DNA from: Telluria beijingensis
GTDB taxonomy: Bacteria > Pseudomonadota > Gammaproteobacteria > Burkholderiales > Burkholderiaceae_D
Length of the DNA stretch: 64,000 nucleotides
NCBI RefSeq assembly: GCF_030770395.1
Contig: NZ_CP132480.1
Span: forward strand, 5,069,478 to 5,133,477
Reading direction: 5' to 3'
Part shown: positions 1 to 9,702 of the stretch, piece after piece
Layout of the letters: every line of letters starts with the position of its first letter
How positions within the stretch are numbered: position 1 is the stretch's first letter
The notes under the pieces: generated by a model
Database searches by the model: none
What the model saw: the letters and a program-made list of their open reading frames with translations, nothing else
What the model was told of the DNA's origin: nothing
Program-made: the position numbers and the translations under genes

Positions 1-234
1 CTGATGACCGGCAACGTGACCCAGTTGGTGATCGATACGGTCGACCGGGTGCGCGGGAGAGGCGACGCGGCGACGATTGCGCGCTGCAGCAAGTTCTTCT
101 GGCCGCTGTTCGGCTTCGCCATCGGCTGCGCGGCGGGCGCCCTGCTGTTTCTGGCGTTCGGCTTCGTGGCGCTGGCCGTGCCGGTGGCGCTCCTGGTGCT
201 GCACCTGCTGCGCCCAAGCCTGGGCCAGGCCTAG
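1..234 (+). CDS. DUF1275 (YoaK-like) membrane protein, C-terminal fragment
   Basis: The frame is already open at the first base, so only the C-terminal 77 residues are present. They begin LMTGNVTQL, the conserved motif of the DUF1275/YoaK family of multi-pass inner-membrane proteins. Two hydrophobic segments follow (about residues 31-48 and 50-68), then a short polar tail. The family has no firmly established biochemical role, and the fragment adds nothing to that. The stop lies 9 bases before the next gene on the same strand, so the two may be co-transcribed. Family assignment rests on the motif and the two transmembrane segments. Confidence 0.75.
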   Translation: MMTGNVTQLVIDTVDRVRGRGDAATIARCSKFFWPLFGFAIGCAAGALLFLAFGFVALAVPVALLVLHLLRPSLGQA

Positions 235-243
235 GAACCGGCC

Positions 244-795
244 ATGAAGAAGATCCGCCTGGAGGCGTTCAGCGACGGCGTGATCGCCGTCATCCTCACC
301 ATCATGGTGCTGGAGTTGACGCCGCCGCACGGGACGACGCTGGCCGACATGCTGGCCGTCGTCCCGGGCTGGCTGCGCTATGCTCTCAGCTTCGTCTACG
401 TCGGCATCTACTGGGTCAACCACCACGCGCTGTTCGAGCGCGTAGAGCGGGTCGACTGGGCCACGCTGTGGGCCAACCTGCACCTGCTGTTCTGGATGTC
501 GCTGATTCCATTCGTCACCGCCTGGGCGGCCGAGCATCCTATGGCGCCGGCGCCGGTCGCGCTGTATGGCGTGGTGCTGTTCCTGTGCTCGGTGTCCTTC
601 ATGCTGCTGTCGTGGCGGCTGGGCTTCCTGGCGGGACTGGACCATGCCCACGCCTGGCAGAACGCCAAGAACCGGCTGTCGCTGGCCATGTATGCGCTGG
701 CGGTGCTGGTCTCGCCGTGGCAGCCCTTGCTGGCGGCGCTGATCCACGTGCTGCTGGCGGCCCTGTGGCTGGTGCCGAACCGGCGCCAAGCCTGA
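244..795 (+). CDS. TMEM175-family (DUF1211) putative potassium channel
   Basis: A 183-residue integral membrane protein that opens with KIRLEAFSDGVIAVILTIMV. The FSDG motif in the first helix is the hallmark of bacterial TMEM175/DUF1211 proteins, some of which are potassium-permeable channels without the classical selectivity filter. About five to six hydrophobic segments can be counted across the length, close to the usual bacterial size of roughly 200 residues. A YWVNHH motif follows in helix 2. It begins 9 bases after the DUF1275 stop. Channel activity is inferred from the family only. Confidence 0.8.
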   Translation: MKKIRLEAFSDGVIAVILTIMVLELTPPHGTTLADMLAVVPGWLRYALSFVYVGIYWVNHHALFERVERVDWATLWANLHLLFWMSLIPFVTAWAAEHPMAPAPVALYGVVLFLCSVSFMLLSWRLGFLAGLDHAHAWQNAKNRLSLAMYALAVLVSPWQPLLAALIHVLLAALWLVPNRRQA

Positions 796-861
796 CTGGA
801 CGGCGCTCGCCCGGGCTGGCATGATGCCGCTCGTCGGCAGCAAGTAGAACAAAGGATCACT

Positions 862-1494
862 GTGAACAGTCAACAACGCACCATCGACGTCCTGATCGCC
901 GACGACCATCCCCTGATGCGCGAGGGGATCGCGGCCGTGATCGGCAGCCAGCCGGATATGCGGGTGGTCGGCGAAGCGTCCGACGGCAACGAGGCGGTCG
1001 AGCTGTACCGCCAGTTGCGGCCGCACGTGACGCTGATCGACCTGCAGATGCCGCACCTGAACGGCATGGACGCGATCGCCGCGATCCGCGCCGAATTCCC
1101 GCAGGCCTGCCTGGCCATCCTCACCACCTTTCGCGGCGACGCGCGCGCCATGCAGGCGATCAAGAGCGGGGCCCAGGGCTACCTGCTCAAGAGTTCATTG
1201 CGCAAGGAACTGACCGACGCCATCCGCGTACTGGCCGCCGGCCGCCGCTACATCCCGTCCGAGATCGCCGGCGAGCTGGCGCGCCACCTGGGCCAGGACA
1301 GCCTCACGGTGCGCGAATTGCAGGTGCTGGAGCTGATCGCGCGCGGCAACGGCAACAAGCAGATCGGCGCGGCGCTGAACCTGTCCGAAGACACGGTCAA
1401 GGGCCACCTGCGCAGCATCATGGAAAAGCTGGGGGCGAATAACCGCACGCATGCGGTGACCATCGGCATCGAGCGGGGTTTCCTGGAAATATAG
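862..1494 (+). CDS. NarL/FixJ-type response regulator
   Basis: A 210-residue two-domain regulator. The receiver domain (about 1-120) has the acidic pair D14-D15, the phosphoacceptor D60 in TLIDLQMP and the lysine in GYLLKSS. A LuxR-type helix-turn-helix follows (about 145-205), with LTVRELQVLELIARGNGNKQIG and the recognition-helix region DTVKGHLRSIM. The GTG start at 862 is supported by AAAGGA five bases upstream. No histidine kinase is adjacent, so its partner must be encoded elsewhere. The downstream AraC gene lies 117 bases away. Confidence 0.9.
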   Translation: MNSQQRTIDVLIADDHPLMREGIAAVIGSQPDMRVVGEASDGNEAVELYRQLRPHVTLIDLQMPHLNGMDAIAAIRAEFPQACLAILTTFRGDARAMQAIKSGAQGYLLKSSLRKELTDAIRVLAAGRRYIPSEIAGELARHLGQDSLTVRELQVLELIARGNGNKQIGAALNLSEDTVKGHLRSIMEKLGANNRTHAVTIGIERGFLEI

Positions 1495-1611
1495 GGTCGC
1501 CCCCCCACTTTCGTGTGGGTAGCCAGGCCCCCGATCTTGTCTGTGCAACATCTCCAGCTGGCCGCAACATGCTGTCCAGATCGTTCCGATCCGACAACCC
1601 TGGAGAGCACC

Positions 1612-2088
1612 ATGCAGACAGCGCCTTTGACACCGAGCCTGCCCGCGGCCGAGCGCCGCACCGCGCCGCCGTACCTTGGCGGCCTGCCGCGCTGGCAGGT
1701 CAGGCGGGTCACCGACTACATCGACGCCAACCTGGGCGCCACCCTGCGCACGGCCAGCCTGGCAGCCACCCTCGGCCTGAGCGTCAGCCATTTCACGCGC
1801 GCGTTCAAGCACAGCGTCGGCGTGCCGCCGCGCGTCTACGTGATCCGGCGCCGGCTGGCGGCCGCCTGCGAGGCGATGGTCACTTCAAACTTGCCGCTGA
1901 CCACCATCGCCCATGCCCACGGCTTTTGCGACCAGTCGCACTTCACCCGCACGTTCCACGAAGTCATCGGCCTGTCGCCGCATGTCTGGCGCTGCCGCAA
2001 TATGCCGGGCACGGCTGGCGCGGACGGCGATCCGTTCGCGAACGAACAGAAGTGCGAGACCGGACTGGATATGGTGGAGGCTGCCTAA
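1612..2088 (+). CDS. Short AraC-family transcriptional regulator
   Basis: A 158-residue protein made almost entirely of an AraC DNA-binding domain. Two helix-turn-helix units are visible: SLAATLGLSVSHFTRAFKHS, and then IAHAHGFCDQSHFTRTFHE, which carries the family signature around residues 105-130. There is no N-terminal effector domain, so by design it resembles small regulators such as SoxS or RamA, whose activity is set by abundance. The frame stays open upstream, but ATG 1612 is preferred because GGAGAG lies just before it. It is followed after 18 bases by the DedA gene. Targets cannot be read from the sequence. Confidence 0.85.
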   Translation: MQTAPLTPSLPAAERRTAPPYLGGLPRWQVRRVTDYIDANLGATLRTASLAATLGLSVSHFTRAFKHSVGVPPRVYVIRRRLAAACEAMVTSNLPLTTIAHAHGFCDQSHFTRTFHEVIGLSPHVWRCRNMPGTAGADGDPFANEQKCETGLDMVEAA

Positions 2089-2106
2089 ACCGACGGAGTG
2101 CCTCCC

Positions 2107-2715
2107 GTGTTCGACTTCATCACAGAATTCATGCAGAGCGGCGGCTACTTCGCCGTGTTCGCGCTGATGGCGCTGGAAAACATCTTTCCGCCGATACCGT
2201 CCGAACTGATCATGCCGTTCGCCGGCTTCGTCGCCGCGCGCGGCGACCTGAACGTGGTCGGGGTGCTGCTGGCCGGCACCGCCGGCTCGGTGGCCGGGGC
2301 CTTGCCCTGGTATTACGCCGGCAAGGTCTATGGCAAGGAGCGGCTGGAGGCCTTCGCCGACAAGCATGCGCGCTGGCTGACCGTGACCCACGGCGACATC
2401 GAGCATGCGATGGAATCGTTCGAGAAGCACGGGCGCAAGGTGGTGCTGTTCGGGCGCCTGATCCCGGCCATCCGCACACTGATCTCGGTCCCGGCCGGCC
2501 TCGCCTGCATGCCGATGGGGCAGTTCCTGCTGTATTCGACGGTCGGTTCGCTGGTCTGGACCGGCATTCTTACCGGCGCCGGTTACATGCTGGAAAGCCA
2601 GTATGAGCGGGTGGCCGAATACGTCGATCCGGTGTCGAAGGCGATCCTGATCGGGCTGCTGGGCTGGTACCTGTACCGGGTGGCCACCTTCAAGAAGCGC
2701 GCGAAAGCCCAGTAA
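2107..2715 (+). CDS. DedA-family inner-membrane protein
   Basis: A 202-residue membrane protein of the DedA/VTT superfamily, whose members act in membrane homeostasis and, in some cases, as lipid flippases (undecaprenyl phosphate or phosphatidylethanolamine). The diagnostic N-terminal ENIFPPIPSE motif and the GRLIPAIRTLISVPAG motif near residues 115-130 are both intact, with hydrophobic re-entrant and transmembrane segments around them. The GTG at 2107 is chosen over the in-frame GTG at 2098 because GGAG at 2095-2098 lies at the right distance from 2107 and overlaps 2098. Which lipid it handles cannot be said. Confidence 0.85.
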   Translation: MFDFITEFMQSGGYFAVFALMALENIFPPIPSELIMPFAGFVAARGDLNVVGVLLAGTAGSVAGALPWYYAGKVYGKERLEAFADKHARWLTVTHGDIEHAMESFEKHGRKVVLFGRLIPAIRTLISVPAGLACMPMGQFLLYSTVGSLVWTGILTGAGYMLESQYERVAEYVDPVSKAILIGLLGWYLYRVATFKKRAKAQ

Positions 2716-2728
2716 GTTCCTGATAACC

Positions 2729-3648
<920 letters not shown>

Positions 3649-3652
<4 letters not shown>

Positions 3653-4304
3653 TGGCTGTCTTCCAGGCTGAGGCTGAGATCGAGCTGCGTGGCCAGGGTG
3701 GCGAGGGGGGCCAGTGCCGCAGCATACTCGATCTCGGCCACGGCGCGCCGCACGCCATCGAGCGGGGCGTCGTACAGGTTGGCGTCCATGCTGGCCGCCA
3801 GCAGCGATTCGAGCTGCGCCAGGGCGTCCTCGGCGCGCGCGTCGTCGCTGCGCAGATAGCCTTCCAGGCGCGCCACTACCGCCGCCAGCGTGGCCGGGTC
3901 GGCCGGCGTCGGCAGGCTGGCGGCCGCCACCTGGGCCAGGCCGGCAAGCACCGTCTCGGCAGCGGCGACCAGGGCCGCCACCTGGACCCCGAGCCGGTCC
4001 GGCTGGCCGCCGCGCAGGTCCTGTTCGAGGCGCCCGGCGGCGCCGGCCAGCTCGAAGGCGCCGACGTAGGCGGCGCTCGACTTGAGGTTGTGCGCCAGCG
4101 CCTGCAGGCGCGGCTGGTCGCCGGCCGCCAGCGCCTCGCGCAGGATGCGCGGCGCCGACGCGTATTCGCGCACGAAGCTGCCGGCGCGCTTTTCGAGGCG
4201 CAGGCGCTGGCCGTCGACGTTGTCCAGCGCCAGGCGCCAGTCGATGCCGGGCACCGCCGGCAGGCTGGCGCCGGCGCCGGCCGCCGCTGCGTCCCGCCCG
4301 GACG
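3649..4304 (-). CDS. HPt phosphotransfer protein, N-terminally truncated at a breakpoint
   Basis: The frame ends in an ATGA overlap with the cyclase gene. It contains a histidine phosphotransfer domain: LQALAHNLKSSAAYVGAFEL holds the expected HxLKSSA histidine. The remaining 100 or so residues are a low-complexity helical tail. There is no convincing start. The frame runs upstream through an Ala/Gly-rich linker typical of the stretch before HPt domains in hybrid histidine kinases, and at 4304/4305 it hits the first codons of tuf. A GTG at 4254 could serve as start but has no ribosome site. I infer this is the C-terminal end of a larger sensor kinase whose front is missing. Confidence 0.7.
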
Positions 4305-4343
4305 CACGTGCGGCTTGGTCCGTTCGAATTTACCTTTTGCCAT
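4305..4343 (-). pseudogene. tuf: First 13 codons of tuf (elongation factor Tu), cut off
   Basis: Reading the minus strand from 4343 gives MAKGKFERTKPHV, the exact canonical N-terminus of EF-Tu. It is preceded by the strong ribosome site AAAGGA and sits 75 bases downstream of fusA, where tuf belongs in the str operon. After codon 13 the sequence stops resembling EF-Tu: the NVGTIGHVDHGKTT that should follow is absent, and the DNA becomes the HPt-encoding sequence in another frame. No other tuf copy lies in the window. This is either a genomic breakpoint or an assembly join. Confidence 0.9.
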
Positions 4344-4384
4344 TTCCTGATTCCTTTAAGAGAAACGATATATTTTGTTGAACT

Positions 4385-4410
4385 GGAGGGATGGGACATC
4401 CCATCCCTCC
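4385..4410 (-). other. Perfect 12-bp hairpin between fusA and tuf
   Basis: The arms at 4385-4396 and 4399-4410 are perfect reverse complements (GGAGGGATGGGA) separated by only two bases. The hairpin lies just after the fusA stop on the minus strand. It is not followed by a T-run, so it is not a classical terminator. A processing or attenuation element in the fusA-tuf interval is possible. Confidence 0.6.
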
Positions 4411-4418
4411 ATTATCTA

Positions 4419-6524
4419 TTACTTGGACTTCGCGGTGACGATGGCGTCAATCACGTGCTTCGGAGCTTCCGAATAGTGCTTGAATTCCATCGTGTAGGTC
4501 GCACGGCCCTGGGTCGCCGAACGCAGCGAGGTCGAGTAACCGAACATTTCCGACAGTGGCACTTCGGCCTTGATGATCTTGCCGCCGCCGCCTGGGATTT
4601 CGTCCATGCCCTGCACCATGCCGCGACGCGACGACAGGTCGCCCATCACCGAACCGGCGTAGTCTTCAGGCGTTTCCACTTCCACGGCCATCATCGGCTC
4701 GAGGATGACCGGATTCGCTTTACGGCAGCCGTCCTTGAACGCCATCGAGCCCGCCATGCGGAACGCGTTTTCGTTCGAGTCGACGTCGTGGTACGAACCG
4801 AAGGTCAGGGTGACTTTGACGTCAACCACTGGGTAACCAGCCAGCACGCCGGTGGTCAGGGTTTCGCGCACACCTTTTTCGACTGCAGGGATGTATTCGC
4901 GTGGAACCACACCGCCCTTGATCGCGTCGACGAACTCGAAGCCTTTACCTGGCTCTTGCGGCTCGATCGACAGGACTGCGTGACCGTACTGGCCACGACC
5001 GCCCGACTGCTTGACGAACTTGCCTTCGACGTCGGTGACTGCCTTGCGGATGGTTTCGCGGTATGCAACCTGTGGCTTGCCGACGGTCGCTTCCACGTTG
5101 AACTCACGCTTCATGCGGTCAACGATAATTTCCAGGTGCAGCTCGCCCATACCACCGATGATGGTCTGGCCCGATTCTTCGTCGGTACGCACGCGGAACG
5201 ATGGATCTTCCTGTGCCAGGCGGTTCAGCGCCAGGCCCATTTTTTCCTGGTCGGCCTTGGTTTTCGGCTCGACTGCCTGTTGAATCACTGGCTCAGGGAA
5301 GACCATCTTTTCCAGGGTGATGACAGCCGAAGGATCGCACAGGGTTTCGCCCGTGGTCGCTTCTTTCAGGCCGACCGCAGCGGCGATGTCGCCGGCGCGC
5401 ACTTCCTTGATTTCTTCGCGCTGGTTGGCGTGCATCTGCAGAATACGACCCAGGCGTTCTTTCTTGCCCTTGACCGGGTTGTAGACGGTGTCGCCCGAAT
5501 TGACCATGCCCGAGTAGACGCGGAAGAAGATCAGCTGGCCCACGAACGGGTCGGTCATGATCTTGAATGCCAGCGCCGAGAATTTCTCGTTGTCGTCAGC
5601 CTTGCGGGTGACTGGCTGGTCGTCTTCATCGGTACCGGCGACTGGTGGGATGTCCACTGGCGACGGCAGGTATTCGATGACGGCGTCCAGCATTGCCTGC
5701 ACACCTTTGTTCTTGAACGCGGTACCGCACATCATCGGCACGATTTCCGAAGCGATGGTGCGCTGGCGCAGGGCAGCCTTGATCTCGGCTTCCGACAGTT
5801 CGCCTTCTTCCAGGTACTTGTTCATCAGCTCTTCGCTGGCCTCAGCAGCGGTCTCGACCAGCTTTTCGCGCCACTCGTTGGCTTGATCGACCAGTTCCGC
5901 AGGGATGTCGCGGTAATCGAACTTCATGCCTTGCGAAGCGTCGTCCCAGATGATCGCTTTCATCTTGACCAGGTCGACCACGCCCAGGAAGTTCTCTTCC
6001 GCGCCGATCGGGATCTGCAGAGGGATCGGGTTCGCCTTCAGGCGAGCACGCATCTGCTCGTAGACCTTGAAGAAGTTCGCGCCGGTACGGTCCATCTTGT
6101 TGACGAAGGCCAGACGTGGAACTTTGTACTTGTTAGCCTGGCGCCACACGGTTTCCGACTGTGGCTGCACGCCGCCGACTGCGCAGTAAACCATGCAGGC
6201 GCCGTCGAGCACGCGCATCGAGCGTTCGACTTCGATGGTGAAGTCAACGTGGCCCGGGGTGTCGATGATGTTGATGTGGTGAGGCTCGAAGTTACCGGCC
6301 ATACCTTTCCAGAAGCAGGTCGTCGCTGCCGAGGTAATGGTAATGCCGCGCTCTTGCTCTTGCTCCATCCAGTCCATCGTCGCTGCGCCATCGTGCACTT
6401 CGCCGATCTTGTGGTTGACGCCCGTGTAGAACAGGACGCGTTCGGTGGTGGTGGTTTTACCAGCATCGATGTGAGCCGAAATACCGATATTGCGGTAGCG
6501 CTCGATGGGGGTCTTGCGTGCCAT
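4419..6524 (-). CDS. fusA: Translation elongation factor G
   Basis: A 701-residue full-length EF-G, the cytosolic GTPase that drives ribosomal translocation and, with RRF, ribosome recycling. The GTPase motifs are all present: [16 protein letters not shown] (G1), the RGITITSAA switch region, DTPGHVDF (G3), [10 protein letters not shown] (G4) and a [11 protein letters not shown] segment. Domains II-V follow at normal length, ending in the lysine-rich VTAKSK. The start is supported by AGGAAA upstream. It is third in the minus-strand operon rpsL-rpsG-fusA-tuf. The strand opposite carries a long spurious open frame that reflects codon bias only. Confidence 0.98.
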   Translation of the reverse strand: MARKTPIERYRNIGISAHIDAGKTTTTERVLFYTGVNHKIGEVHDGAATMDWMEQEQERGITITSAATTCFWKGMAGNFEPHHINIIDTPGHVDFTIEVERSMRVLDGACMVYCAVGGVQPQSETVWRQANKYKVPRLAFVNKMDRTGANFFKVYEQMRARLKANPIPLQIPIGAEENFLGVVDLVKMKAIIWDDASQGMKFDYRDIPAELVDQANEWREKLVETAAEASEELMNKYLEEGELSEAEIKAALRQRTIASEIVPMMCGTAFKNKGVQAMLDAVIEYLPSPVDIPPVAGTDEDDQPVTRKADDNEKFSALAFKIMTDPFVGQLIFFRVYSGMVNSGDTVYNPVKGKKERLGRILQMHANQREEIKEVRAGDIAAAVGLKEATTGETLCDPSAVITLEKMVFPEPVIQQAVEPKTKADQEKMGLALNRLAQEDPSFRVRTDEESGQTIIGGMGELHLEIIVDRMKREFNVEATVGKPQVAYRETIRKAVTDVEGKFVKQSGGRGQYGHAVLSIEPQEPGKGFEFVDAIKGGVVPREYIPAVEKGVRETLTTGVLAGYPVVDVKVTLTFGSYHDVDSNENAFRMAGSMAFKDGCRKANPVILEPMMAVEVETPEDYAGSVMGDLSSRRGMVQGMDEIPGGGGKIIKAEVPLSEMFGYSTSLRSATQGRATYTMEFKHYSEAPKHVIDAIVTAKSK

Positions 6525-6619
6525 AATTTTTCCTAAATCTTTGAATGGACAAAACCGAGCAACATCTTGACGATCAAAATGAGCTCGGCCTGAACAACAG
6601 ATACTGCAGGGACCTCAGT

Positions 6620-6638
6620 TTGGGGCAAAAAGCCCCAA
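6620..6638 (-). other. Stem-loop between rpsG and fusA
   Basis: A seven-base stem (TTGGGGC / GCCCCAA) with a five-base loop sits in the 129-bp gap between rpsG and fusA. There is no T-run after it in the direction of transcription, so an mRNA-processing or stability hairpin is more likely than termination. Confidence 0.45.
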
Positions 6639-6653
6639 GCCAAGTCCTGATGC

Positions 6654-7124
6654 TTAGAAGCGGAAGTGCGAGAACGCCTTGTTCGCTTCTGCCATGCGGT
6701 GGACTTCGTCACGACGCTTCATCGCGCCGCCGCGGCCTTCAGCCGCTTCCAGCAGTTCACCACCCAGACGTTGCGGCATGGATTTTTCGCTGCGCTTGTT
6801 TGCGGCTTCGCGCAACCAACGCATGGACAGCGCCATACGACGAACCGGACGAACTTCCACTGGCACCTGGTAGTTGGCGCCACCGACACGGCGGGATTTG
6901 ACTTCCACCAGCGGTTTAGCGTTGTTGATCGCGGTCGTGAACACTTCCAGCGGGTCTTTGCCCGACTTGGATTGAATGTGTTCGAATGCACCGTAGATGA
7001 TGTTTTCTGCAACCGACTTCTTGCCGGACAGCATCAGAACGTTGACGAATTTGGCGACATCGGTGTTGCCGAATTTTGGATCCGGCAGGATCTCGCGCTT
7101 GGGTACTTCACGACGACGTGGCAT
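6654..7124 (-). CDS. rpsG: 30S ribosomal protein S7
   Basis: A 156-residue S7, the primary 16S rRNA-binding protein that nucleates assembly of the 30S head and contacts E-site tRNA. It starts [19 protein letters not shown] and contains the conserved [17 protein letters not shown], the [11 protein letters not shown] beta-hairpin region and the [21 protein letters not shown]-terminus. AAGGAATTG precedes the ATG. It lies second in the str operon. In enterobacteria S7 autoregulates this operon by binding the rpsL-rpsG spacer, and here that spacer is 138 bp with small inverted repeats. Such regulation is inferred, not shown. Confidence 0.98.
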   Translation of the reverse strand: MPRRREVPKREILPDPKFGNTDVAKFVNVLMLSGKKSVAENIIYGAFEHIQSKSGKDPLEVFTTAINNAKPLVEVKSRRVGGANYQVPVEVRPVRRMALSMRWLREAANKRSEKSMPQRLGGELLEAAEGRGGAMKRRDEVHRMAEANKAFSHFRF

Positions 7125-7262
7125 TTCAATTCCTTCCTGTCTTCAGTTGAGTGCGGTGACCACACTCGCGAAAGGCCCTCATGACCCTTCACTTACTCGG
7201 CCTTACGGCCGGCTCAACTTATCTAATTAATGTGACGTGTCAATGACACACACGATCGAAGA

Positions 7263-7646
7263 TTACTTCTTCGCAGCCTTGGCACGCTTGGCGCCGTACT
7301 TCGAGCGCGCTTGCTTACGGTCTTTGACGCCCTGGGTATCCAGTGCACCGCGAACCATGTGGTAACGCACACCTGGCAAGTCTTTCACACGACCGCCGCG
7401 CAGCAGCACGACACTGTGTTCTTGCAGGTTGTGGCCTTCACCGCCGATGTACGAAATGACTTCGAAACCGTTGGTCAGACGCACTTTAGCGACTTTACGA
7501 AGCGCCGAGTTAGGCTTCTTCGGGGTGGTGGTGTACACACGGGTGCACACGCCACGTTTTTGCGGGCAGTTTTCCAGTGCCGGCGACTTGCTCTTCACAA
7601 CCGCGGCTTCACGCGGCTTGCGAATCAGTTGATTGATGGTTGGCAT
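7263..7646 (-). CDS. rpsL: 30S ribosomal protein S12
   Basis: A 127-residue S12, the decoding-site protein and first gene of the str operon. [14 protein letters not shown] at the N-terminus and the C-terminal [12 protein letters not shown] are typical. The lysines in [11 protein letters not shown] and [10 protein letters not shown], at which substitutions give streptomycin resistance, are the wild-type residues, so no resistance allele is present. The frame continues upstream, but the ATG at 7646 is chosen from homology and from TAGGAA eight bases before it. A strong promoter lies about 175 bases upstream. Confidence 0.98.
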   Translation of the reverse strand: MPTINQLIRKPREAAVVKSKSPALENCPQKRGVCTRVYTTTPKKPNSALRKVAKVRLTNGFEVISYIGGEGHNLQEHSVVLLRGGRVKDLPGVRYHMVRGALDTQGVKDRKQARSKYGAKRAKAAKK

Positions 7647-7821
7647 CGTTCCTAATCCAACAAAATTGCTACTGAATTGACGACCCGAGACGGCAAACAT
7701 GCTGGCCCGGGGACTAAACCTAGTCCCGTAAGAACTGACAGCGGAGGCGACGAAAGCCACTCGACGAAAGGAGCGGCTGCGAATGCGTATACGATGTGCA
7801 GAATAAAAACGAGAACTCGCG

Positions 7822-7850
7822 AATATACGCTGAATGTGACGACGGGTCAA
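7822..7850 (-). promoter_or_regulatory. Sigma-70 promoter of the str operon
   Basis: Read on the minus strand: -35 TTGACC (7850-7845), a 17-base spacer, then -10 TATATT (7827-7822). The start site would be near 7815, giving a leader of about 170 bases before rpsL. Both boxes are near consensus with ideal spacing, as expected for a ribosomal protein operon. Confidence 0.8.
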
Positions 7851-7920
7851 CCGATTTGCTGCTCCGTCAAGCCGTCCCCGGATCCCCGGCCGGTAAACCG
7901 TGGCGAATGTGTCATCGCTG

Positions 7921-8694
7921 CTACAACCCGGCCCGGCCGTAGGGAATGCCTGCCTGGGCGGCGGCCATCGCCTCGGCGTCGGCGCCGGCCGGGATCCGCA
8001 TTGGCGCCGCCGGATCGGTCACCGCGCGCCAGACGGCTTGCACCACGTCCCCGGCATGGGTGACCGGGGCCGGGCCGCGCACGCCGGCAACCACGGACTC
8101 CATCAGCGACGCGTAGGCTTCGGGCATCTCGCCCTCCATGCGTGCCCGCGCATTGGCGCCGAACCGCGTTTCAGGTGCGCGGCCGGGCAGCACCAGGCGC
8201 AGGCGGATGCCGAGCGGCTCGAGTTCGAGCGCCAGCGACTCGGTGAACGCATTCACGGCCGCCTTGCTGGCGGTGTAGACCGACAGCAGCGGCAATGGCG
8301 TGAGCGTGACCGCCGAGCTGACGTTGACGATCACGCCCCCGCCCGTGGCGCGTAAACCAGGCAGCACGGCCTGCGTCATGGCGATCGTGCCGAGCGTATT
8401 GGTGTCGAACACGCCGCGCGCCGTGTCCATGGCGATGCCTTCCAGTGGATACAGCGCGCCGACGCCGGCATTGTTGACCAGCGCATCGATCGGCCCTGCG
8501 GCCTCGAGCGCCAAGCGGATGCTGGCGCCATCCGTCACGTCGAGCGCCAGCACCCGCAGCCGGTCGGAGGGCGGCAGGATGCCGGCGTCCGGCGTGCGCA
8601 TGGTGGCCACGACATTCCATTCGTGTTCGAGGAAATGGCGGGCGATCTCGAGGCCGAAGCCGGACGAGCAGCCGGTGATCAAAACGGTTTTCAT
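7921..8694 (-). CDS. Short-chain dehydrogenase/reductase
   Basis: A 257-residue classical SDR oxidoreductase using NAD(P)H. It has the Rossmann glycine motif [13 protein letters not shown] at residues 6-18, a DVTD motif near 53, LVNNAGVG near 88, a serine in [11 protein letters not shown] and the catalytic YTASK motif near 154-158. R33 in TMRTPD after the second strand suggests NADP(H) preference. AGGAG lies seven bases before the ATG. It diverges from an AraC-type regulator across a 99-bp gap, a common arrangement for a regulator and its target. The substrate cannot be read from the sequence. Confidence 0.88.
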   Translation of the reverse strand: MKTVLITGCSSGFGLEIARHFLEHEWNVVATMRTPDAGILPPSDRLRVLALDVTDGASIRLALEAAGPIDALVNNAGVGALYPLEGIAMDTARGVFDTNTLGTIAMTQAVLPGLRATGGGVIVNVSSAVTLTPLPLLSVYTASKAAVNAFTESLALELEPLGIRLRLVLPGRAPETRFGANARARMEGEMPEAYASLMESVVAGVRGPAPVTHAGDVVQAVWRAVTDPAAPMRIPAGADAEAMAAAQAGIPYGRAGL

Positions 8695-8695
8695 G

Positions 8696-8791
8696 CTGGA
8701 CTCCTGTGGATGATGGTGGTGCCGCTACGATAGGCCGCCTCGACCGGACGCGCTACAATCGACAGTCCATATTACTTTCGCAGGAGTCCAG
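8696..8791. repeat. 11-bp inverted repeat spanning the SDR/AraC divergent spacer
   Basis: CTGGACTCCTG at 8696-8706 and its perfect reverse complement CAGGAGTCCAG at 8781-8791 bracket the divergent promoters. Each arm contains the ribosome-binding site of one of the two genes, so both mRNAs have the same eleven bases just before their start codons. It could be a shared operator of the AraC protein or a shared translational signal. Confidence 0.6.
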
Positions 8792-8793
8792 AC

Positions 8794-9702
8794 ATGAGCG
8801 ATCCGTTGGCCGAGGTGGTCGGCCTGCTGCGTCCGGGCGTGCGCATGACCAAGGTGGTCGCCGGCGCCGGACGCTGGGGCGTGCGGCGCGCCGAGACCGG
8901 CCAGCCCTCATACTGCATCGTCCTCGACGGCCGCTGCCGGCTGGCGATCGAAGGCTCTCCCGAACTCCTGCTCGAGTCGGGCGACTTCGTGCTCATCCCC
9001 GCCACCTGGAACTTCGCGATGTCGAGCCTGCAGGCGCCGCCGGCGCACGCCTTCGACACGCCACCCGTGGCGCAGGGCCCGGGCGAGTTCCGGCTCGGCG
9101 CGCAGGATGGCCCGCCGGAGGTGCGCTTCATCATCGGCCACTGCGTATTCGGTTCGCCCGACGCGTCCCTGCTGGTGTCGCTGCTGCCGCGCTTCATCCA
9201 TGTGCGCGGGGAGCCGCGCCTGGCCCTGCTGGCGCAACTGGTGGGCGACGAGTCGCGCGCACGGCGGCCGGCGCGCGAGGTCGTGATGGCGCGCCTGCTC
9301 GAGGTGCTGCTGATCGAGGCGCTGCGCTCCACAAGCACGACGGCGCCGGAGCCCGGCCTGGTGCGCGCCCTGGCCGACACCCGCCTGGCGCAGGCGCTGC
9401 GCCAACTGCACGCGGCGCCCGCGCGCGCCTGGACCATGGCCGAACTGGCGCAAGAGGCAGCACTGTCACGCTCGGCGTTCTTCGAGCGCTTCAGCCGCGC
9501 GGTCGGCAAGGCGCCGATGGAATACCTGCTGGCCTGGCGCATGGGGCTGGCGAGCGACCTGCTGCGGCGCGGCGGCGGCAGCATCGCCGAAGTCGCGCAG
9601 CAGGTCGGCTACAGCTCGGCCAGCACCTTCAGCGTCGCCTTCGCGCGCCACGTGGGCGTGCCGCCGGCCCGGTATGCGCGCGCGGCGGCCTCATATCACT
9701 AA
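8794..9702 (+). CDS. AraC-family regulator with cupin-type effector domain
   Basis: A 302-residue regulator. The N-terminal half (about 1-180) looks like the cupin_6/AraC_binding_2 sensor (KVVAGAGRWGVRRAETGQPSY, then CRLAIEGSP and LESGDFVLIPA). The C-terminal half is an AraC DNA-binding domain with MAELAQEAALSRSAFFERF and IAEVAQQVGYSSASTFSVAF. ATG 8794 has AGGAG eight bases upstream and a TACAAT -10-like box at 8754. It is divergent from the SDR gene, which it probably controls. Relatives commonly sense small aromatic or aldehyde compounds, but the ligand is unknown here. Its stop overlaps the metR stop by four bases. Confidence 0.88.
   Translation: MSDPLAEVVGLLRPGVRMTKVVAGAGRWGVRRAETGQPSYCIVLDGRCRLAIEGSPELLLESGDFVLIPATWNFAMSSLQAPPAHAFDTPPVAQGPGEFRLGAQDGPPEVRFIIGHCVFGSPDASLLVSLLPRFIHVRGEPRLALLAQLVGDESRARRPAREVVMARLLEVLLIEALRSTSTTAPEPGLVRALADTRLAQALRQLHAAPARAWTMAELAQEAALSRSAFFERFSRAVGKAPMEYLLAWRMGLASDLLRRGGGSIAEVAQQVGYSSASTFSVAFARHVGVPPARYARAAASYH

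Noticed and set aside
4308..6536. A 742-codon open frame opposite fusA
   Set aside because: fusA is certain on the minus strand; the other frame is a shadow.
7263..7646. Streptomycin-resistance allele of rpsL
   Set aside because: Both lysines associated with resistance are wild type.
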